Assembly (NCBI RefSeq): GCF_001586215.1
Contig: NZ_CP014634.1
Location: 2,604,001 to 2,668,000 of the forward strand
Source of the DNA: Corynebacterium simulans
Lineage (GTDB): Bacteria > Actinomycetota > Actinomycetes > Mycobacteriales > Mycobacteriaceae
DNA: 64,000 nt
Direction of reading: 5' to 3'
In this document: positions 53,091-62,481 of the stretch, one piece after another
Layout of the letters: each line of letters begins with the position of its first letter
How positions within the stretch are numbered: the first letter of the stretch is position 1
The notes under the pieces: model-generated
The model's input: only the letters and a program-made list of their open reading frames with translations
Told to the model about the DNA's origin: nothing
Database searches by the model: none
Program-made: the position numbers and the translations under genes

Positions 53091-53846
53091 ATGTCCGGAC
53101 ACTCCAAATGGGCTACTACCAAGCACAAGAAGGCTGCTAACGATGCCAAGCGTGGCAAGGAATTTGCCAAGCTGATTAAGAACATCGAGGTCGCGGCCCG
53201 CACCGGTGGTGGCGATCCGGCTGCTAACCCGACTCTCGATGACATGATTAAGAAGGCCAAGAAGGCCTCCGTGCCGAACGACAACATCGAGCGCGCCCGC
53301 AAGCGCGGCTCCGGCGAAGAGGCCGGCGGTGCCGACTGGGAGACCATCATGTACGAGGGCTACGGCCCGAACGGTGTGGCAATGCTCATCGAGTGCCTTA
53401 CCGATAACCGCAACCGTGCAGCCACCGATGTTCGCACCGCAATGTCCAAGAACGGCGGCAACCTCGGCGAGTCCGGTTCCGTTGCCTACATGTTCTCCCG
53501 CACCGGCATTGTTTTGGTCAACAAGGGCGAGCTGACCGAGGATGACGTCCTGATGGCAGTTCTGGAAGCAGGCGCTGAAGAGGTTAACGACCTGGGCGAG
53601 AAGTTCGAAGTTGTCTGCCAGCCGGGCGATATCCCGGCAGTTAAGGAAGCCCTGGTTGAGGCTGGCATCGAGGTCGACGACAATGAGACCGACTTCCGCG
53701 CATCCGTTGAGGTTCCGCTGGGTGCCGCTGATGCTCGTAAGATCTTCCGCCTCATCGACGCGCTGGAAGAATCCGATGACGTGCAGAACGTCTACACCAA
53801 CATGGATCTTTCTGAAGAGGTTCTGGCCGAGCTCGAGCAGGACTAG
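53091..53846 (+). CDS. yebC: YebC/PmpR-family protein
   Basis: A 251-residue YebC protein with the invariant start [23 protein letters not shown] and the central [29 protein letters not shown]. Family members act as transcriptional regulators or, as shown recently for some, in translation of proline-rich stretches. Long linked to ruvCAB. AAAGGGATGAA precedes the ATG; a strong terminator follows. Confidence 0.94.
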   Translation: MSGHSKWATTKHKKAANDAKRGKEFAKLIKNIEVAARTGGGDPAANPTLDDMIKKAKKASVPNDNIERARKRGSGEEAGGADWETIMYEGYGPNGVAMLIECLTDNRNRAATDVRTAMSKNGGNLGESGSVAYMFSRTGIVLVNKGELTEDDVLMAVLEAGAEEVNDLGEKFEVVCQPGDIPAVKEALVEAGIEVDDNETDFRASVEVPLGAADARKIFRLIDALEESDDVQNVYTNMDLSEEVLAELEQD

Positions 53847-53873
53847 CATTTAGCCAGGCTCTGCCACTTCGCA

Positions 53874-53937
53874 CCGCGCCTTATTCTCCGCCTCGCGTAG
53901 GCGATAAGGAGAAAAGGCGCGGTTGCTCGTTTTAACC
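53874..53937 (+). terminator. Terminator after yebC
   Basis: Perfect 9-bp outer stem CCGCGCCTT (53874-53882) and AAGGCGCGG (53914-53922), with inner pairings TTCTCC/GGAGAA and GCC/GGC, then a T-rich tail. Confidence 0.85.
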
Positions 53938-54036
53938 CCGCTCCATTTTTAGAACATGTGTGTGTATGATGTGGGAGGATCTTTTTCCTGAACTTCGCTC
54001 GGATTCCAAATCCAACTACCCACAGAAAGGCTTGCC

Positions 54037-54618
54037 GTGAACCTTGAAGGCTTGCGCGTCATGGGCATTGACCCAGGGCTTACCCGCTGTGGCCTTTCGG
54101 TAGTCCAGGCTGGGCGCGGTCGCGCGGTGATTCCCGTGGCAGTCGGCGTGGCGCGTACGCCGAGCGATAAAGAGCTAACCGAGCGTCTGCTGCGTCTTTC
54201 GGTGGCAGTTAAAGAGTGGATGGATGATTACCGTCCCGATGTGGTCGCTATCGAGCGCGTCTTCGAACGCGGCGAGGTCTCCACCGTCATGCAGACCGCC
54301 CATGTGGTTGGGGTAGTGGTGCTTGCTGCTGCTGAGCGCAACATCCCAGTGCACATGTACACCCCGTCTGAGGTAAAGAAAGCCATCTCCGGCAATGGCC
54401 GCGCCGATAAGAAGCAGATGACGGTAATGATTACCCGTATCCTTGGCTTGAGTGAAGCACCCAAGCCTGCCGACGCCGCCGATGCCCTAGCGCTTGCCGT
54501 ATGCCACTGTTGGCGCGCACCCGCTTTGGCCCGCGTGGGGGAGAGCACCGGCTCTTGGCCTAAGACCAGCGGCGTGAAGGGCCGGGCCAATAAGCCGCGG
54601 ACATCGTCTGGTACGTAG
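54037..54618 (+). CDS. ruvC: Holliday junction resolvase RuvC
   Basis: A 193-residue resolvase with RNase H fold. Catalytic acids: Asp in [10 protein letters not shown], Glu in [12 protein letters not shown], and the Asp pair in [14 protein letters not shown]. It cuts Holliday junctions in the RuvABC complex. GTG start; AAAGG eight bases upstream. Confidence 0.95.
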   Translation: MNLEGLRVMGIDPGLTRCGLSVVQAGRGRAVIPVAVGVARTPSDKELTERLLRLSVAVKEWMDDYRPDVVAIERVFERGEVSTVMQTAHVVGVVVLAAAERNIPVHMYTPSEVKKAISGNGRADKKQMTVMITRILGLSEAPKPADAADALALAVCHCWRAPALARVGESTGSWPKTSGVKGRANKPRTSSGT

Positions 54619-54719
54619 CCGGGGTGCCGGCCAGCATGACGCTATCCAGACTCGCACTGCTTTACTTACTGTTTCATCGCTTTAGATTTCATCCCGTCAA
54701 ATAAAGGAGCCCCACCCAC

Positions 54720-55334
54720 ATGATTGCCTCGCTACGCGGAACCGTGTTGACCATCGGCCTTGACCACGCTGTCATCGAATGTGCGGGCGTGGGGTATAAG
54801 TTTCTCGCCACCCCAGTAACTCTCGGAACCCTGCGTCGCGGGGAGGAAGCTACCGTGCTTACCTCCATGGTGGTCAAGGAAGACTCCATGACTTTGTATG
54901 GTTTCGGCAACGATGAAGACCGCGAGATGTTTCACGTGCTGCAGTCCGTCTCCGGCTTGGGGCCAAAGCTGGCAGTAGCGGCGCTGTCCGTGATGGGAGC
55001 GGGGCAGTTGGCAGCGGCAATCTCTAGCGGTGACGCAAAGACACTGCAGTCTATTCCTGGAGTGGGCAAGCGCATGGCAGAACGCCTAGCGCTAGAGCTG
55101 AAGGACAAGGTCAGCGTCTTTGCCCCCCAAGCAGGAGCCGGCGAAGTTACAACGGGTACTTCCGCTGTGGCCCATGCACCGGTAGTCGAGCAGGTCGTGG
55201 AAGCGCTCGTTGGACTGGGCTTTAGCGATAAGGCGGCGCGGCCCGTCGTGGAATCTATTGTGGAGGCAGATCCGGCAGCCGAGACTTCCACCGTCTTGCG
55301 CGGTGCACTGGCACAATTGGGACGCAAGAAGTAA
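54720..55334 (+). CDS. ruvA: Holliday junction branch migration protein RuvA
   Basis: A 204-residue RuvA with the OB-fold (MIASLRGTVLTIG), helix-hairpin-helix motifs (VSGLGPKLAVAAL; IPGVGKRMAERLALELKDK) and the C-terminal RuvB-binding domain (ALVGLGFSDKAARPVVE). It tetramerises on the junction. AAAGGAG precedes the ATG. Confidence 0.95.
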   Translation: MIASLRGTVLTIGLDHAVIECAGVGYKFLATPVTLGTLRRGEEATVLTSMVVKEDSMTLYGFGNDEDREMFHVLQSVSGLGPKLAVAALSVMGAGQLAAAISSGDAKTLQSIPGVGKRMAERLALELKDKVSVFAPQAGAGEVTTGTSAVAHAPVVEQVVEALVGLGFSDKAARPVVESIVEADPAAETSTVLRGALAQLGRKK

Positions 55335-55400
55335 CTTTCGCAGTTCATATTCGCTTTGAGTCTTAACCCCCGCCCGACTATCTAAATTAAGTGAGAATGC

Positions 55401-56486
55401 ATGTCCGATGTAGAACGCACTGAGTTTCAGCTCCCTGAGGGGCTAGCTGACCCGAGCGCGCCGCAGCGCAACCTCGACGTTGATGCGAGCGAGCAGGTGG
55501 GCGAGCACGACATTGAGCGTTCCTTGCGTCCGAAGTCCATTGAGGAATTCATCGGCCAGCCCAAAGTGCGCGAACAGCTCTCACTGGTGTTGAAGGGTGC
55601 TAAGAACCGTGGGGTAACTCCAGACCACGTGTTGCTCTCGGGCCCGCCTGGCCTGGGTAAGACCACCATGGCGATGATCATTGCGCAGGAACTCGGCACG
55701 TCATTGCGCATGACCTCCGGCCCAGCGCTGGAGCGTGCCGGTGACCTGGCTGCCATGCTGTCTAACCTGATGGAGGGTGACGTCCTATTCATCGATGAGA
55801 TCCACCGCATCGCACGTCCGGCAGAAGAAATGCTGTACATGGCAATGGAGGATTTCCGCATCGATGTCATCGTGGGCAAGGGCCCTGGTGCTACTTCCAT
55901 CCCGTTGGAGATTCCGCCTTTTACCTTGGTGGGCGCTACCACCCGCGCCGGCATGCTGACCGGCCCGCTGCGTGACCGCTTTGGTTTCACTGCGCAGATG
56001 GAGTACTACGACACTGCTGACCTGACACGAGTAATCACCCGTGCAGCAAAGATTTTGGACGTTTCCATCGATGAAGATGCTGCCGTAGAGATCGGTTCTC
56101 GCTCGCGCGGTACGCCGCGTATTGCGAACCGCCTGCTGCGCCGCGTGCGTGACTTTGCAGAGGTCAACGGTGACGGCCACATTGACCTCGCCGCAGCACA
56201 GGGCGCGCTGGCCGTCTTCGACGTCGATGAAAAGGGCCTGGACCGCCTCGACCGCGCGGTGCTGGAAGCACTCATCAAGGGCCACGGCGGCGGCCCGGTT
56301 GGTGTCAACACCCTCGCAGTAGCGGTGGGTGAGGAGCCTTCCACAGTGGAGGAGGTCTGCGAGCCGTACCTCGTGCGCGCCGGCATGGTTGCCCGCACTG
56401 GCCGGGGCCGCGTGGCTACCGCAGCCGCCTGGCGCCATATTGGATTGGAACCGCCCGAGGGTACGTTGGGCGAGGCGCTGTTTTAG
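55401..56486 (+). CDS. ruvB: Holliday junction DNA helicase RuvB
   Basis: A 361-residue AAA+ motor with [12 protein letters not shown], Walker [10 protein letters not shown], Walker [10 protein letters not shown], sensor [10 protein letters not shown] and arginine finger in GPLRDRFGF, plus a winged-helix C-terminus. It drives branch migration with RuvA. Confidence 0.96.
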   Translation: MSDVERTEFQLPEGLADPSAPQRNLDVDASEQVGEHDIERSLRPKSIEEFIGQPKVREQLSLVLKGAKNRGVTPDHVLLSGPPGLGKTTMAMIIAQELGTSLRMTSGPALERAGDLAAMLSNLMEGDVLFIDEIHRIARPAEEMLYMAMEDFRIDVIVGKGPGATSIPLEIPPFTLVGATTRAGMLTGPLRDRFGFTAQMEYYDTADLTRVITRAAKILDVSIDEDAAVEIGSRSRGTPRIANRLLRRVRDFAEVNGDGHIDLAAAQGALAVFDVDEKGLDRLDRAVLEALIKGHGGGPVGVNTLAVAVGEEPSTVEEVCEPYLVRAGMVARTGRGRVATAAAWRHIGLEPPEGTLGEALF

Positions 56487-56546
56487 AAGCCGCGTCGCGG
56501 CGTTTTGGCAGCCGCTAGATGTGGATTTCTGGCACACTGTCCTGTT

Positions 56547-56894
56547 ATGGAATACGCTTTTCTACTCGTTATTGCCCTCCTTATTATCCTGCCTAGCTTC
56601 ATGACTATGCGGAAGCAGAAGGAGCACCAGAACAAGCTGCGCAATCTCCAGGAGAACCTCGCCCCTGGGCAGGAAGTTATTACTGCGGGCGGCATGCACG
56701 GCACTGTGGTTGCCACCACCGAACGCGATGTGCAGCTACAGATTGCCCAAGGCGTTGTCGCAACCTTCGACAAGATGGCCATCGTGCGCACCGTTGAAAC
56801 CGAGCAGCCTGGCGAGGCCCCCGACGTCGACAATGCACGCGTTGCGGATGGGACCACTGAGCCTGTTGAGTCTGCTGAGGATTCGCAGCGTTAG
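56547..56894 (+). CDS. yajC: Preprotein translocase subunit YajC
   Basis: A 115-residue protein with one N-terminal membrane helix and the family string RKQKEHQNKLRNLQENLAPGQEVITAGGMHGTV. It joins SecDF in the Sec holotranslocon. ATG at 56547 (MEYAFLL) is chosen as the helix starts there. Confidence 0.93.
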   Translation: MEYAFLLVIALLIILPSFMTMRKQKEHQNKLRNLQENLAPGQEVITAGGMHGTVVATTERDVQLQIAQGVVATFDKMAIVRTVETEQPGEAPDVDNARVADGTTEPVESAEDSQR

Positions 56895-57067
56895 CTGCTG
56901 TTGTAGCGCTGGTCACACTCAGTGCTACAGCTGAGATCCCGTTGAGTTAATGGCCCGTCCATGACGTATCATGAGGGATCGTGCTCGTGCGCCAGTAAAA
57001 CATTGGCCGCACGAATTATTCACTTTTAATTTGTTAAACCCTGTTTCTAGTTGCACAGGAGAACTTC

Positions 57068-58912
57068 TTGTCCGCAAAAAATCGTGGCGCATTGCGCAAC
57101 AAAAACAGGCAGTGGCCCAAGCGCGCCATGGCCTTGTTTGCGCTAATCGTCGTTGCTATTTACGCCCTTATTTTCCTAACCGGCCCGCGCGAGGCTTCGA
57201 CGAAGCTCGGCATCGACTTGCAGGGCGGTACCCGCGTGACCCTCGTGCCGCAGGGAGAGGAACCGACGCCGGATCAGCTCAAGCAGGCACGCGACATCCT
57301 TGAACAGCGCGTCAACGGTATGGGCGTTTCTGGCTCCGAGGTGGTTATTAACGGATCCACCCTCGTTATCACCGTCCCTGGCGAGGACGCCTCCCAGGCA
57401 CAGGCAGTGGGCCAGACCTCCCAGCTTCTGTTCCGCCCTGTTGCGCAGCAGCCGATGCCGGATATGTCCAAGCTGGAAGACACCTTGCAGGATATGGCTA
57501 ACCGCTGGGTGGAATACCGCGTTATCACCCCTGAGCAGGCCAATGAATCCCTGAAGAAGGTCAACGATGCAATCCAGCAGGGCGCAGAGCAGGCTGGCAA
57601 CAAGGATGCTAAGAAATCCGAGGCACCGAAGGTCACCGCTAAGCCAAAGGAAGAGCCTTCCAACTCGCTTGAAAAGGCAGACTTCCGCGATGAGATGACT
57701 AAGATGCTGCTCAAGGACCGCCAGTCTGAAGACGCCACGACTATCTCCGCGGCTTCCGCACTGATGCGTTGCGACGCCGATACCGATCCGCTCGCCGGCA
57801 CCGACGATTCAGCCAAGCAGTTCGTGGCTTGTGACTTTGCTGATAAGACGCCGTACATTCTGGCGCCGTCCCCGCTTCTCGAGGGCATTAAGGATCCAAA
57901 CGGCACTCGCCTGACCGGTAACGAGATCGACACCAACAAGCCGATCAATGGTGGGCTGAACCCACAGACTGGCCAGATGGAAATCAGCTTCGCGTTCAAG
58001 GACGGCGATGGCCCGAACGGCTCCGAGACGTGGTCCAAGCTGACCCAGGAGAACCTGCAGAAGCAGGTTGCCATCACCCTTGACTCCGCGGTTATCTCCG
58101 CACCTGTCATCCAGGGCGCAACCCCGGTTGGTTCTGCTACCTCCATCACCGGCGACTTCTCCCAGGAAGAAGCAAGTAGCCTGGCTAATAACCTGAAGTA
58201 CGGCGCACTGCCGCTTTCCTTTACCGGTTCCAACGGCGAGCCTGGCGGCACCGTCGAGACTGTTCCGCCATCACTGGGCAAGGCAGCTTTGAAGGCGGGC
58301 CTTATCGCCGGCATCGTCGGCTTCCTCCTCGTGGCTGCATACTCCCTGTACTACTTCCGCGCACTTGCTGGCGTTTCCCTTATCACCCTGGTTGCCTCCG
58401 GCATCCTGACCTACGGCGCCCTGGTTCTGCTGGGCCGCTGGATTGGTTACTCCCTGGATCTTTCCGGCGTCGCTGGTCTGGTCATCGGTGTGGGTGCCAC
58501 GGCTGACTCCTTCGTGGTCTACTACGAGCGCATCAAGGATGAGCTGCTCGAGGGCCGCTCCTTCCGTTCCGCCGCCACCAAGGCCTGGGAGCGATCGCGT
58601 GCCACCATCGTCACAGGTAACGCCGTGACGCTCATCGGCGCCGTCATCGTCTACTTCCTTTCCATCGGTGAGGTTAAGGGCTTCGCCTTCACCATGGGCC
58701 TTACCACTGCCTTCGACTTGGTTGTTTCCTTCCTCGTTATGGCGCCGCTTATGCAGCTCATCGGCGGCAAGCCTGCGGCTGCGAAGCCCGCAATGAATGG
58801 TCTCGGCGGCATCTACGCGCTCGTCGAGGAGCGCCGCGCCCGCGGCTACTACGCAAAGACCCCGGCGGCAGGAAAATCCGATGCGTCCCGCCTGTCCGAG
58901 GAGGAGAAGTAA
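57068..58912 (+). CDS. secD: Protein translocase subunit SecD
   Basis: A 614-residue RND-type protein with six membrane segments. LGIDLQGGTRVTLV lies after the first helix; a long periplasmic P1 domain, here with a Lys/Glu-rich insert (about 165-205), is followed by the C-terminal helices (GATADSFVVYYERIKDEL). It uses proton motive force to pull exported proteins. The start is TTG, preceded by AGGAGAACTTC. Confidence 0.95.
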   Translation: MSAKNRGALRNKNRQWPKRAMALFALIVVAIYALIFLTGPREASTKLGIDLQGGTRVTLVPQGEEPTPDQLKQARDILEQRVNGMGVSGSEVVINGSTLVITVPGEDASQAQAVGQTSQLLFRPVAQQPMPDMSKLEDTLQDMANRWVEYRVITPEQANESLKKVNDAIQQGAEQAGNKDAKKSEAPKVTAKPKEEPSNSLEKADFRDEMTKMLLKDRQSEDATTISAASALMRCDADTDPLAGTDDSAKQFVACDFADKTPYILAPSPLLEGIKDPNGTRLTGNEIDTNKPINGGLNPQTGQMEISFAFKDGDGPNGSETWSKLTQENLQKQVAITLDSAVISAPVIQGATPVGSATSITGDFSQEEASSLANNLKYGALPLSFTGSNGEPGGTVETVPPSLGKAALKAGLIAGIVGFLLVAAYSLYYFRALAGVSLITLVASGILTYGALVLLGRWIGYSLDLSGVAGLVIGVGATADSFVVYYERIKDELLEGRSFRSAATKAWERSRATIVTGNAVTLIGAVIVYFLSIGEVKGFAFTMGLTTAFDLVVSFLVMAPLMQLIGGKPAAAKPAMNGLGGIYALVEERRARGYYAKTPAAGKSDASRLSEEEK

Positions 58913-58914
58913 GC

Positions 58915-60105
58915 ATGACCTCTAGCGTTAAGTCCCACAAAATTTCCAAGCTGGACCGCCTCTACGAGGACGAGGGCGGATTCGATTTCATTGGCCGTTC
59001 CAAGACCTGGTACGCCATCACCGCAGCCCTCGTGGTTGCCGCCGTCTTGGCCATCGCCATTCGCGGCTTCAGCCTTTCCCTCGACTTCGAGGGCGGCACC
59101 AAGCTCAACATGCCTGCAGGCGACCTCGTGGCCGAGCAGGTAGGAGACACCTTCGAGGAAGCAACCGGCATCGAGCCGGAGGTGGTGCAGATCGTCGGTG
59201 CTGGCGATTCCCGCACCCTCGAAATCACCACCGAGCGCCTTTCCCAGGAGCAGGTCGACACTGCCCGCCAGGCGATCTTTGAAAAGTACGAGCCGAAGGA
59301 CGAATCCGGCGAGGCCACTCCGGATGCGATCGGCTCCTCCACGGTTTCTGAGTCCTGGGGATCTTCAATCACCGAGCGCATGTTGCTGGCCATGCTCGTA
59401 TTCTTGGTCGCCGCCACCATCTACGTGGCAGTGCGCTTGCAGCGCGACATGGCTTTCGCCGCCATTTTGGCGCTGATTCTCGACGGCGTGATCATCGCCG
59501 GCATCTACGCCTTGTTCGGCTTGGAGGTTTCCCCGGCCGTCATCATCGGTCTGCTGACCGTTCTGACCTTCTCCATCTATGACTCTGTCATCGTCTTCGA
59601 CAAGGTCAACGAAAACACCGAAGGCTTTGAGGGGCAGCGCAAGCGCACCTACGGCGAGCTGGCCAACCTGGCTACGAACCAGACCGTCATGCGTTCGATT
59701 TCCACCTCGATCATTTCCGTGCTGCCAATCATCGCGCTGTTTGTTATCGCGGTCTGGCTCATGGGCATCGGCACCCTGCGCGATCTCGCGCTTATCCAGC
59801 TGATCGGCGTTATCGAGGGCATTTTCTCCTCGCTCTTCCTTGCTACTCCATTGCTGGTTACCTTGGCTAACCGCCGCAAGGCAGTAAAGAAGCACAATGC
59901 GGCCGTTAAGGCCTTCCGCGCCGAGCACGGCGAGGATGCCACCGAAGAAGACACAACTGAGGCGGCTAAGGGTTCACGAACCGTGGCTTCGCCGCAGCGT
60001 GCGGCAACGGCGGATAAGGCGGCGTCGCCAAGCACTGGCGATGACACCCCGCGTAACCTGGATACGCCGGGCAGCGCTGGCGCAAGCTGGCGCCCGGGCC
60101 GTTAA
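58915..60105 (+). CDS. secF: Protein translocase subunit SecF
   Basis: A 396-residue SecF with LSLDFEGGTKLNM, six membrane segments and the conserved SIYDSVIVFDKVNEN. The Ala/Thr-rich C-terminal tail is non-conserved. Two bases after the SecD stop. Confidence 0.95.
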   Translation: MTSSVKSHKISKLDRLYEDEGGFDFIGRSKTWYAITAALVVAAVLAIAIRGFSLSLDFEGGTKLNMPAGDLVAEQVGDTFEEATGIEPEVVQIVGAGDSRTLEITTERLSQEQVDTARQAIFEKYEPKDESGEATPDAIGSSTVSESWGSSITERMLLAMLVFLVAATIYVAVRLQRDMAFAAILALILDGVIIAGIYALFGLEVSPAVIIGLLTVLTFSIYDSVIVFDKVNENTEGFEGQRKRTYGELANLATNQTVMRSISTSIISVLPIIALFVIAVWLMGIGTLRDLALIQLIGVIEGIFSSLFLATPLLVTLANRRKAVKKHNAAVKAFRAEHGEDATEEDTTEAAKGSRTVASPQRAATADKAASPSTGDDTPRNLDTPGSAGASWRPGR

Positions 60106-60137
60106 GCACAACGGGGCGAAAGGGAGCGAGTACTACC

Positions 60138-61787
60138 GTGGTAAACACACCACAGAACGAGCGTCATTGGAGCAAGCGAGCTGCGATGGCGCTCCTCGCC
60201 GTTGTCGGGCTAAGCGCAACAGCGTGTTCGAATGGACCGGGCGAGGATTCCGCTGGGCAAGCCAAGGATTCTGGCTCTCACTCCACGGACTTTTTCGGTT
60301 ACATGGTCAATACCCGCCTGGCCACCACCAATGCGGGAACGTCCTTTGGTAACGCTGCGAATGCGGCCCAGCTGTCGAGCCGCCTATACCCAGGCATCTA
60401 CATGCCGGGCCCATCGGGGCAGATGATTCCAAACTCGGACTTGGTGCAGACCGAGGAGATACCGGCCAGCCCGGAGAACCCATATAAGCAGGTCAATTTC
60501 ACCTTGTCGGAGCAGGCAACCTTCTCCGACGGCGTTCCGGTGACCTGCGATGACTACCTGTTGGCATATACCGCTGGCGTCATGCCAGCCGAGTTTGGTT
60601 CGCACATGCCGCTTACTAGCGAGATCGCGCATTTTGATTGCGCACCCAACGCGAAGAAGTTCACCATCACCTTCAACAAGGACCAAGGCGATAGGTGGCG
60701 TTACCTCTTTGGCCCGGGCACCGTCATGCCGGCGCATGCCGTGGCTAAGAAGGCCGGGATGAACCTAGAAGAGCTCAACGCGGCGCTGTCCACGCAGGAT
60801 CCTGCGTCCTTACAACAGGTCGCCGAGACCTGGCGCTACGGTTTCTCCACGACAGCCGAGGACTTTGATCCCGCGCTGCAGGTTTCCTTTGGCCCCTTCG
60901 TCGTGGATAAGGTCGGGGAGTCCGGCGAGGTCATCCTGCGCGCCAATGAGGAATACTTTGGTGATCAGCCCTCTACTGACAGGGTTGTGGTGTGGCCAAA
61001 TACCGCAGATGCCAAGGCGCTGCGGGAGTCTGGTAACCTGCGCGTCGTCGACGCAGGCTCCGCTAAGCCGAAGTGGCTGCCGGCCGCCGACGAGGAAAGC
61101 CCCTATGAGGTTGAGCCCACCGTCGGCGGGTTGACCGATGCGTTGACGCTGTCGCAGGCTGGCGTTTTTCAGGAGCCGTGGGCGCGTCAAGCCTTCGCGG
61201 CCTGCATCGACCAGTCCCGCCTGGCCAAGGTCAGTTCGGACATCTCCGGCGTGGACGTGCCGCCGGTCTACACACGCACCCTGCGTCACTCCGACCCGGT
61301 AGGCACACACCTTAGCGATATCGCGGATGCGCACAAGAAGGCGGACATGACCAAGGCCTCGGAACTTTCGGGCAATACCATCAAGATTGGCTACTTAGGC
61401 CCCGATGAGCGCTATGCCGCGATGGTGGAGGAAATTAAGTCCATGTGCGAGCCGGCCGGCATCACCATCGAGGACCAGTCCGCCGAGTACATGTCCCAGC
61501 ATTACCTCGAGATGGATCCGGTTACATGGACGCCTACCATCGACGTCTTCTTGGGTCCTGTCGATCCAATGAGCGAGTACACCACGCCCGATGCCGATAT
61601 CTCGAATCTGAAGGAGATTCGAGGCGCGGAGGAAAAGCTCTGGGAGGATGTGCCTTCCATTCCGGTGGCAGCACAGCCGCGCGTGTTCATCGTGGATCGC
61701 AACGTCAAGGGAGTAGTGCCTTACACTGGCAGCGCGGGCATTGGCTGGAACATGGACCGCTGGGCCGTGAGCGCTTCCGCGAGCTAG
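60138..61787 (+). CDS. dciAE: ABC transporter family 5 peptide-binding lipoprotein (DciAE-like)
   Basis: A 549-residue solute-binding lipoprotein (lipobox SATAC) of the SBP_bac_5 type, with LSEQATFSDGVPVTCDDYLLAY typical of dipeptide/oligopeptide binders. No permease or ATPase genes are adjacent. In C. glutamicum dciAE lies at the same place between secF and apt-rel; the symbol follows this. Starts with GTG after AAAGGGAG. Confidence 0.85.
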   Translation: MVNTPQNERHWSKRAAMALLAVVGLSATACSNGPGEDSAGQAKDSGSHSTDFFGYMVNTRLATTNAGTSFGNAANAAQLSSRLYPGIYMPGPSGQMIPNSDLVQTEEIPASPENPYKQVNFTLSEQATFSDGVPVTCDDYLLAYTAGVMPAEFGSHMPLTSEIAHFDCAPNAKKFTITFNKDQGDRWRYLFGPGTVMPAHAVAKKAGMNLEELNAALSTQDPASLQQVAETWRYGFSTTAEDFDPALQVSFGPFVVDKVGESGEVILRANEEYFGDQPSTDRVVVWPNTADAKALRESGNLRVVDAGSAKPKWLPAADEESPYEVEPTVGGLTDALTLSQAGVFQEPWARQAFAACIDQSRLAKVSSDISGVDVPPVYTRTLRHSDPVGTHLSDIADAHKKADMTKASELSGNTIKIGYLGPDERYAAMVEEIKSMCEPAGITIEDQSAEYMSQHYLEMDPVTWTPTIDVFLGPVDPMSEYTTPDADISNLKEIRGAEEKLWEDVPSIPVAAQPRVFIVDRNVKGVVPYTGSAGIGWNMDRWAVSASAS

Positions 61788-61837
61788 TGCGCAGACCTTT
61801 CCACTTAACACTGATTTTTAATAAGGATTTTTAGACC

Positions 61838-62392
61838 GTGAGTGAAGTTTATTCAGACGCTGCACGTGCACTGGCGGAAAAAGTCCGCCTAGTGAAGGAC
61901 TTCCCGGAGGAGGGCATCCTCTTTGAGGATCTCACGCCCGTGCTAGCCGACGCCGATGCTTTCCAAGCCGTCGTCGATGGCCTTGCGCAGGCTTGTAAGG
62001 ACCTGGGCGCCGACATGATCGGCGGCCTGGATGCCCGCGGATTCCTGCTGGGGTCAGCCGTGGCCTATAAGCTGGGCCTGGGAATTCTGGCCATCCGCAA
62101 GAAAGGCAAGCTGCCGCCACCAGTACTGACCCAGGAATACACCCTAGAGTACGGCTCCGCGGCGCTGGAGATTCCGGCCGATGGCGTGGACATCAAGGGC
62201 AAACGTGTCGTGCTTGTCGACGACGTGCTGGCAACCGGTGGCACCCTCTACGGCGCGAAGTTGCTTTTGGAGTCCGCGGGTGCGGAAGTTGCCGGAAACG
62301 TCGTGGTGCTAGAGGTCAATGGCTTAGCCGGCCGCGAGCGATTGGCAGATGTTCCGCTGGTAGTGCTCAATCAGGCGGGCGCGACCGGCTAG
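61838..62392 (+). CDS. apt: Adenine phosphoribosyltransferase
   Basis: A 184-residue PRTase. [16 protein letters not shown] is the N-terminal adenine-binding hallmark, and [17 protein letters not shown] binds PRPP. Salvages adenine to AMP. Starts with GTG; AAGG upstream. Confidence 0.94.
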   Translation: MSEVYSDAARALAEKVRLVKDFPEEGILFEDLTPVLADADAFQAVVDGLAQACKDLGADMIGGLDARGFLLGSAVAYKLGLGILAIRKKGKLPPPVLTQEYTLEYGSAALEIPADGVDIKGKRVVLVDDVLATGGTLYGAKLLLESAGAEVAGNVVVLEVNGLAGRERLADVPLVVLNQAGATG

Positions 62393-62407
62393 AATGATGT
62401 GGCTAAG

Positions 62408-62440
62408 GCCATACTAGGGCCATACTAGGGCCATACTAGG
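62408..62440. repeat. Three perfect 11-bp tandem repeats before rel
   Basis: The unit GCCATACTAGG occurs three times without a gap, starting 16 bases after the apt stop and ending 41 bases before the rel start. The 11-bp spacing places each copy on the same face of the helix. Confidence 0.85.
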
Positions 62441-62481
62441 CCAAACACATCACCCCCATGACCTATGAGGAGGGCGACGCC

